Assembly: GCA_005776545.1 (NCBI GenBank)
Contig: SXOY01000083.1
Coordinates: 1-9,841, forward strand
Length of the DNA stretch: 9,841 nucleotides
Direction: 5' to 3'
Origin: Planctomycetia bacterium
GTDB lineage: Bacteria > Planctomycetota > Phycisphaerae > Phycisphaerales > UBA1924
The position numbers and the translations under genes are program-made. Of the stretch, positions 6,404 to 9,841 are shown one piece after another (the first letter of the stretch is position 1; every line of letters starts with the position of its first letter). A model generated the notes under the pieces. The model was not told the origin of the DNA. It saw only the letters and a program-made list of their open reading frames with translations, and did not search any database.

Positions 6404-6497
6404 ACAACGAATAGCCACCCTCGCTTTGTGCCGACGACCGTGGCCGCAATGGGTTCAACTTCTGAAAACTCAAACTGGAAAAGCCCAATTACTCTGC

Positions 6498-7538
6498 ATG
6501 TCCCATTTGCTTTCCATTTCTATGCTTGTTTTTCTAACCGTCGCCGCTGCTCAAGGGCAGCAGGCTCCTGCACCTATTCAAGCAGCGGTTACCGATGTGC
6601 TCACTGCCGAGGCGGTGCTTGCGATGGTTCGCAAGGGGGAGTTTTCGGATGATGTTTCGGCGAAGATTCTGGAAGTCCTTACTTCGAAGGCGGCGGCGGA
6701 ACCGACCAATGTTGACTGGCAGATTGGTCTGGCGCTTTGGACTGTTCGAACTCGCAATTTCATTCTTGCTCGCGACATCGCTCGCAGAGCGACTGAACTT
6801 GCGCCGGAGTCATCGCAGGCCTGGTCTACTTGTGGTACGGTGATCTTCATGGGCATCAACGATGCGCCGACGCTCGACAAGATGGGGCTGGCAGATGATG
6901 GCAAAGATGCATATCTACAGGCTGTACAGCTCGACGCAAACAACATCGAAGCGAGGCAAGGACTCGCGCAGTTCTATATCAACGCGCCGGGAATCGCAGG
7001 CGGTAGTCTGAAGAAGGCACGCGAGCAGGGCAACGCACTCTTGCAGATCAAGGGGTGCGAATTTCAGGGGCGACTGGTTCTGGGAATGATCGAAGCTGAG
7101 GATGATGAATATGAGAATGCTGCGAAGGAGTTCTCGCTTGCACGCGATGTCGCCGCGAATACCGATGAAAAACTGATGGCAATATCCGCGCACGCCAATA
7201 TGCTGCTCTCGAAGAAAGAAGACTACAAAGCGACTATCGCGCTTATCACGCCACTGGTAGATTCGTTTGGAGCAGATGGTTGGCGGCTCTTGTACTTCCG
7301 TGGGCAGGCTCATCGCGAATTGAAAAACTGGGCCGCGGCGCAGGCTGATTTTGAGGCGATTATCGCAAAAAAGCCCGATGCCCGGAACTCGCGGTTTGGG
7401 CTTGGCGAGGTGTTGCGCAAGCAGCGTAAATACGCCGAGGCAGCAAAGACCTTCCGGGAGTTTGCAAAGCTGTTTCCGACCGATGAGCGTGCCAAGAAGG
7501 CAATCGAAGAGGCAGAAGATTGCGACGGTCGGAGTTAA
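6498..7538 (+). CDS. Exported TPR-repeat protein
   Basis: This gene encodes 346 residues. The frame is open from 6315, but the region before 6498 overlaps the preceding gene and encodes an Arg/Trp-rich stretch unlike protein-coding sequence. From the ATG at 6498 a signal peptide follows directly (MSHLLSISMLVFLTVAAAQG, cleavage near AQG-QQ), so this start is preferred; no clear Shine-Dalgarno is seen. The mature protein is helical with several degenerate tetratricopeptide repeats, visible in 'WQIGLALWTVRTRNFILARD', 'AWSTCGTVIFMG', 'GKDAYLQAVQLDANNIEAR', and the clearest C-terminal pairs 'YFRGQAHRELKNWAAAQADF' and 'FGLGEVLRKQRKYAEAAKTF'. TPR proteins are protein-protein scaffolds; a periplasmic one probably supports an envelope complex, partner unknown. 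Its C-ending codons (ATC, CTC, GCC) differ from the G/T-ending usage of the plus-strand genes before it. The stop is 5 bp from the convergent lipoprotein gene. Confidence 0.85.
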   Translation: MSHLLSISMLVFLTVAAAQGQQAPAPIQAAVTDVLTAEAVLAMVRKGEFSDDVSAKILEVLTSKAAAEPTNVDWQIGLALWTVRTRNFILARDIARRATELAPESSQAWSTCGTVIFMGINDAPTLDKMGLADDGKDAYLQAVQLDANNIEARQGLAQFYINAPGIAGGSLKKAREQGNALLQIKGCEFQGRLVLGMIEAEDDEYENAAKEFSLARDVAANTDEKLMAISAHANMLLSKKEDYKATIALITPLVDSFGADGWRLLYFRGQAHRELKNWAAAQADFEAIIAKKPDARNSRFGLGEVLRKQRKYAEAAKTFREFAKLFPTDERAKKAIEEAEDCDGRS

Positions 7539-7543
7539 TCGAA

Positions 7544-8410
7544 CTATTTGTGCCAAGAACCCAGGATCGCAGCAAGATCATCTGCGAACTTGATCAATGC
7601 CGTACTTGGTGTTTGCGATAATGGGTCATCTATCAGTGCAACTTTGCGGTTTGTCACTGCCGGAATGTTCATGGATGCAAGCGCAGGGACCAGCGATATC
7701 AACGTGTCGGGTTGCACATCAGTCATGGGTGCCGCGTCGCGAGCACGCGGAAGCACCATGATGATTGCATCAGGTTTGAGCCTGAGAATGTCTTCGGCAT
7801 CCAGCGTGACAAATGGCGCACCATTTGAGACTGCTGGAATGCCGCCGATACGGGCGAGAATCTGGTGATGGAAAGATCCCGGACCAAGTGCGCCTGGCGG
7901 GTTGGTCGCCGCCAGGAGCAAGATGCGGCCAGCTTCAGAAAAGCCATTTCCGCGGCGGGAAAACGCTTGTTCAAATGTCGCATTGATTGGAGTGCTGTGT
8001 GCGCCGAATCGGAGTGCGAGCTGCTGTGCACTTTCACGAACTGATTCGAGTGTGAGCAGTTGAAAATTGATAGCTTCAAAATTGCTGGCCTTTGCAATCG
8101 AAAGCAGCCGCGATGGAACATCGTTGGAATCGTATTGTGTCAGAACATGCGTCGGCGCGAGCCTGGAAATAGCTTCGTAATCCAGACCAGACTGATCGCC
8201 GCAGACTGGCAGCGACGAGTCAAGAACAAAGTCATATCCATGACGACCGACAATGTGTGCCGCGAGGCCCAGGTCACGCATGGTAATTGCAAGTGCGGGG
8301 CTGAGAACGATGATGCGGAGTTGATTGGGTTTGGGTGCAGGCGGCGCAGCCTTCTTGCACCCGGCAAGTGTAAGTGCGATCAGACTGAGAATGCCGCGGC
8401 GGGAAATCAT
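7544..8410 (-). CDS. ABC-type substrate-binding lipoprotein (BtuF/TroA-like)
   Basis: This gene encodes 288 residues. The N-terminus is a lipoprotein signal: 'MISRRGILSLIALTLAGC' with lipobox LAGC and lipidated Cys18, then a Lys/Ala/Pro linker. The mature part follows the helical-backbone periplasmic-binding fold: 'RIIVLSPALAITMRDLGLAAHIVG' (opening strand and helix), 'GLDYEAISRLAPTHVL' (the usual 'leading to L.P.D.V' step), a long central helix, then 'LGPGSFHHQILARIGGIPAV', 'LDAEDILRLKPDAIIMV' and a C-terminal helix. Family members bind cobalamin, haem, iron-siderophores or metals for an ABC importer. No permease or ATPase gene accompanies it. The ATG at 8410 overlaps the TGA of the upstream BshC-like gene as ATGA, indicating translational coupling. 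A longer frame to 8485 is rejected because it would bury the lipobox 25 residues deeper. The ligand is unknown; the fold call is solid. Confidence 0.87.
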   Translation of the reverse strand: MISRRGILSLIALTLAGCKKAAPPAPKPNQLRIIVLSPALAITMRDLGLAAHIVGRHGYDFVLDSSLPVCGDQSGLDYEAISRLAPTHVLTQYDSNDVPSRLLSIAKASNFEAINFQLLTLESVRESAQQLALRFGAHSTPINATFEQAFSRRGNGFSEAGRILLLAATNPPGALGPGSFHHQILARIGGIPAVSNGAPFVTLDAEDILRLKPDAIIMVLPRARDAAPMTDVQPDTLISLVPALASMNIPAVTNRKVALIDDPLSQTPSTALIKFADDLAAILGSWHK

Positions 8411-9801
8411 GTGTTTTGGAATTGTGCCCAGATGCGACCGCGCAGCTCGGATATCACAGCGCGTCTGTGTAATGGAAACGGCCATGTGCGATCGGTGGCG
8501 ATTTTAGATTCGGTCGCGTGCAGCGCGGTCTGTTTCGCCTCAGTGAACATGCGATCAATCTGCGCCTTGTTCTGTTCGCGATAGAGTTCCAGATCAGTCT
8601 GCATTTTGAGATACAGCCCGCGTCGTGGCTGGTTTGCTTCTTTCGCTGCGGCAAGTGCCTGCAAGTGATTCTGCAAAGTCGCAGCGGCGGCGTGATCTCC
8701 CAGGAATGATGGGTTATGACGAGCCTTGTGTGCTTTGGCCCAGGCGCGATTGACATCCTGCTCGGTTGGAACTGGCTTGTCTGCCAGCGGGAGAAAGACG
8801 GTTGCTGATGCGATGACCTTTGGGCATAGCGAGAGTCCCAGCCAGGATTTGAACCAGGCTTCGGCGGCGGAGTCGTATTTCCCGCCGCCTGCGCCGTGGA
8901 TAAAGAGGTCGCAGGCAAACGCGCGGACGATGCCGGTCATGAGAATGGCGCGAGGAGCAAGGCGTTCCCATTGGTCTTTAGGAAGTGCGGCAAGTTCATC
9001 GCTGAAGAGTCGCTTGCGCGGCTCGCCAGGAGTCAGCAACCAGAGCGGCAATTCGTAGCGATTGCGAGTGGTGTTGATTTGCAGTGGTCGCAAATCGGCC
9101 TGATCGGCGACGGTGATAGACTGGTTGTAATGTGTGACACAGGTGGCGGGATCGGTGATCATCTTTTCGATGATTGACTTGAAGGCATCGGTGCGGGCAA
9201 GGTCGCTGGCCATCAAGAGTTCGGTGGGTTGTGAACCTTCGAGTTCAAACCAGCGACAGAACTGTGCAGCGCAGAGGCCGAGTTGCTCTGCCGCATTACG
9301 AGTGGTTTTGAAGGCGTTGAGTGCTTGAGCGATTCGTTCAAGCCCAGACATCGTGTCGCCATCGGCGGGTGGACGCGAGCTTTTCCATGTTGGTTGATCG
9401 ACCGGATTGAGTGGCGGACGATCAGCGGTGGGGGTGCCGGGCGCGACGAGAGTTGGTGAAGCGAGTTTCCAGGTGGCTTCACCCAGCACGCGGCCATTGT
9501 GAGTTGGATATCGAAGTGGTGCGGGGTCGTTGTCATCTTGATCGACCACGAGCCAGACAGATTCGGAAGCAGTGCCGCTGATTCGCACTGATTCGGCGGC
9601 GGCGGTCATGGCGATCCATTTAGCGAGAATTCCGGAATGCCAGAGTTCGGCCTGGTGGCCAGACATGATGACAAGGCCATCGGTCAACAGGTCAAGGGTC
9701 GCGCGAAAGTTGCGAGCTTCTGCGGGGCGAGATTGTGAGAAATCCGTGGCTGCGTTCAGCCATGTACTCGCATTTGGCGAGAGCGTGACTGATTGAATCA
9801 T
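8407..9801 (-). CDS. BshC-like protein (divergent putative cysteine-adding enzyme)
   Basis: This gene encodes 464 residues and has no signal peptide, so it is cytosolic. Segments line up by eye with BshC, the enzyme thought to add cysteine to glucosaminyl-malate in bacillithiol synthesis: 'VIMSGHQAELWHSGILAKWIA' (44-64) with BshC's 'TGQQ.GLFTGP....KA'; 'VWLVVDQDDND' (82-92) with its 'VFW.A.EDHD'; and 'AILMTGIVRAFACDLFIHGAGGGKYD' (285-310) with its 'LR...Q...LP..AYVGGPGE..Y'. The C-terminal 'WPFPLHRRAV' (440-449) resembles the family's terminal Pro/His block. It is shorter than typical BshC (about 540 residues) and lacks most of the long central coiled coil, though 370-435 is helical. ATG 9801 is preferred to GTG 9819; neither has a good Shine-Dalgarno. 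It is the first gene of a coupled pair with the binding lipoprotein. The family call is moderate; the biochemical role is unproven. Confidence 0.6.
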   Translation of the reverse strand: MIQSVTLSPNASTWLNAATDFSQSRPAEARNFRATLDLLTDGLVIMSGHQAELWHSGILAKWIAMTAAAESVRISGTASESVWLVVDQDDNDPAPLRYPTHNGRVLGEATWKLASPTLVAPGTPTADRPPLNPVDQPTWKSSRPPADGDTMSGLERIAQALNAFKTTRNAAEQLGLCAAQFCRWFELEGSQPTELLMASDLARTDAFKSIIEKMITDPATCVTHYNQSITVADQADLRPLQINTTRNRYELPLWLLTPGEPRKRLFSDELAALPKDQWERLAPRAILMTGIVRAFACDLFIHGAGGGKYDSAAEAWFKSWLGLSLCPKVIASATVFLPLADKPVPTEQDVNRAWAKAHKARHNPSFLGDHAAAATLQNHLQALAAAKEANQPRRGLYLKMQTDLELYREQNKAQIDRMFTEAKQTALHATESKIATDRTWPFPLHRRAVISELRGRIWAQFQNT

Positions 9802-9841
9802 GGATTGGGGTTTGACCACGCGTGCAGAGTATGAGGCCCAA

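Noticed and set aside
6315..6497. N-terminal extension of the TPR protein frame
   Set aside because: It overlaps the transpeptidase gene, encodes an Arg/Trp-rich stretch and would place the signal peptide 61 residues inside the protein.
1..9841. CRISPR array, tRNA, rRNA, insertion sequence or phage element
   Set aside because: No regularly spaced repeats, cloverleaf-like sequence, transposase motif or terminal inverted repeats were seen on reading both strands.

Overview
This window looks like chromosomal DNA from a bacterium of the Planctomycetota, most likely near the Phycisphaerae. That is an inference. It rests on a secreted protein with a short C-terminal 'TPG + hydrophobic stretch + RRRR' sorting tail, a Bax-inhibitor-type protein with an 'NPVLTRGF' N-terminus, and a divergent BshC-like enzyme. 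No rRNA, tRNA, transposase, phage gene or CRISPR array is visible. The content is envelope and housekeeping genes with a small accessory element of tandem surface-protein genes.

Layout. (1) 1-1387, minus strand: two tandem paralogous genes for secreted, probably exosortase-sorted surface proteins. The left one is cut by the window edge. A 418-bp spacer separates them and holds a rho-independent terminator, a second terminator-like structure, inverted repeats and a candidate promoter. (2) 1580-3532, minus strand: a ROK-family sugar kinase followed by a seven-helix Bax inhibitor-1/YccA-type membrane protein, ending in a short terminator. (3) 3702-6403, plus strand: a DUF4190-type membrane protein, 6 bp ahead of an MlaF-type lipid-transport ATPase, then after a weak terminator a YafK/DpaA-type L,D-transpeptidase-fold protein. 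(4) 6498-7538, plus strand: an exported TPR protein. (5) 7544-9801, minus strand: a BshC-like protein translationally coupled (ATGA overlap) to a BtuF/TroA-type binding lipoprotein. Its end meets the TPR gene tail to tail with only 5 bp between stop codons.

How the genes may fit together. Region 3 concerns the cell envelope: lipid trafficking between membranes (MlaF type) and peptidoglycan cross-linking or attachment (L,D-transpeptidase fold). Region 5 pairs a protein of the family that adds cysteine during bacillithiol synthesis with a ligand-binding lipoprotein. No permease, ATPase or BshA/BshB partner is present, so what this pair makes or captures is unknown. It is the best candidate here for an undescribed system.

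Genes on the plus strand mostly use G/T-ending codons and genes on the minus strand C/A-ending ones, which suggests that the plus strand is the replication leading strand. The TPR gene departs from this pattern.
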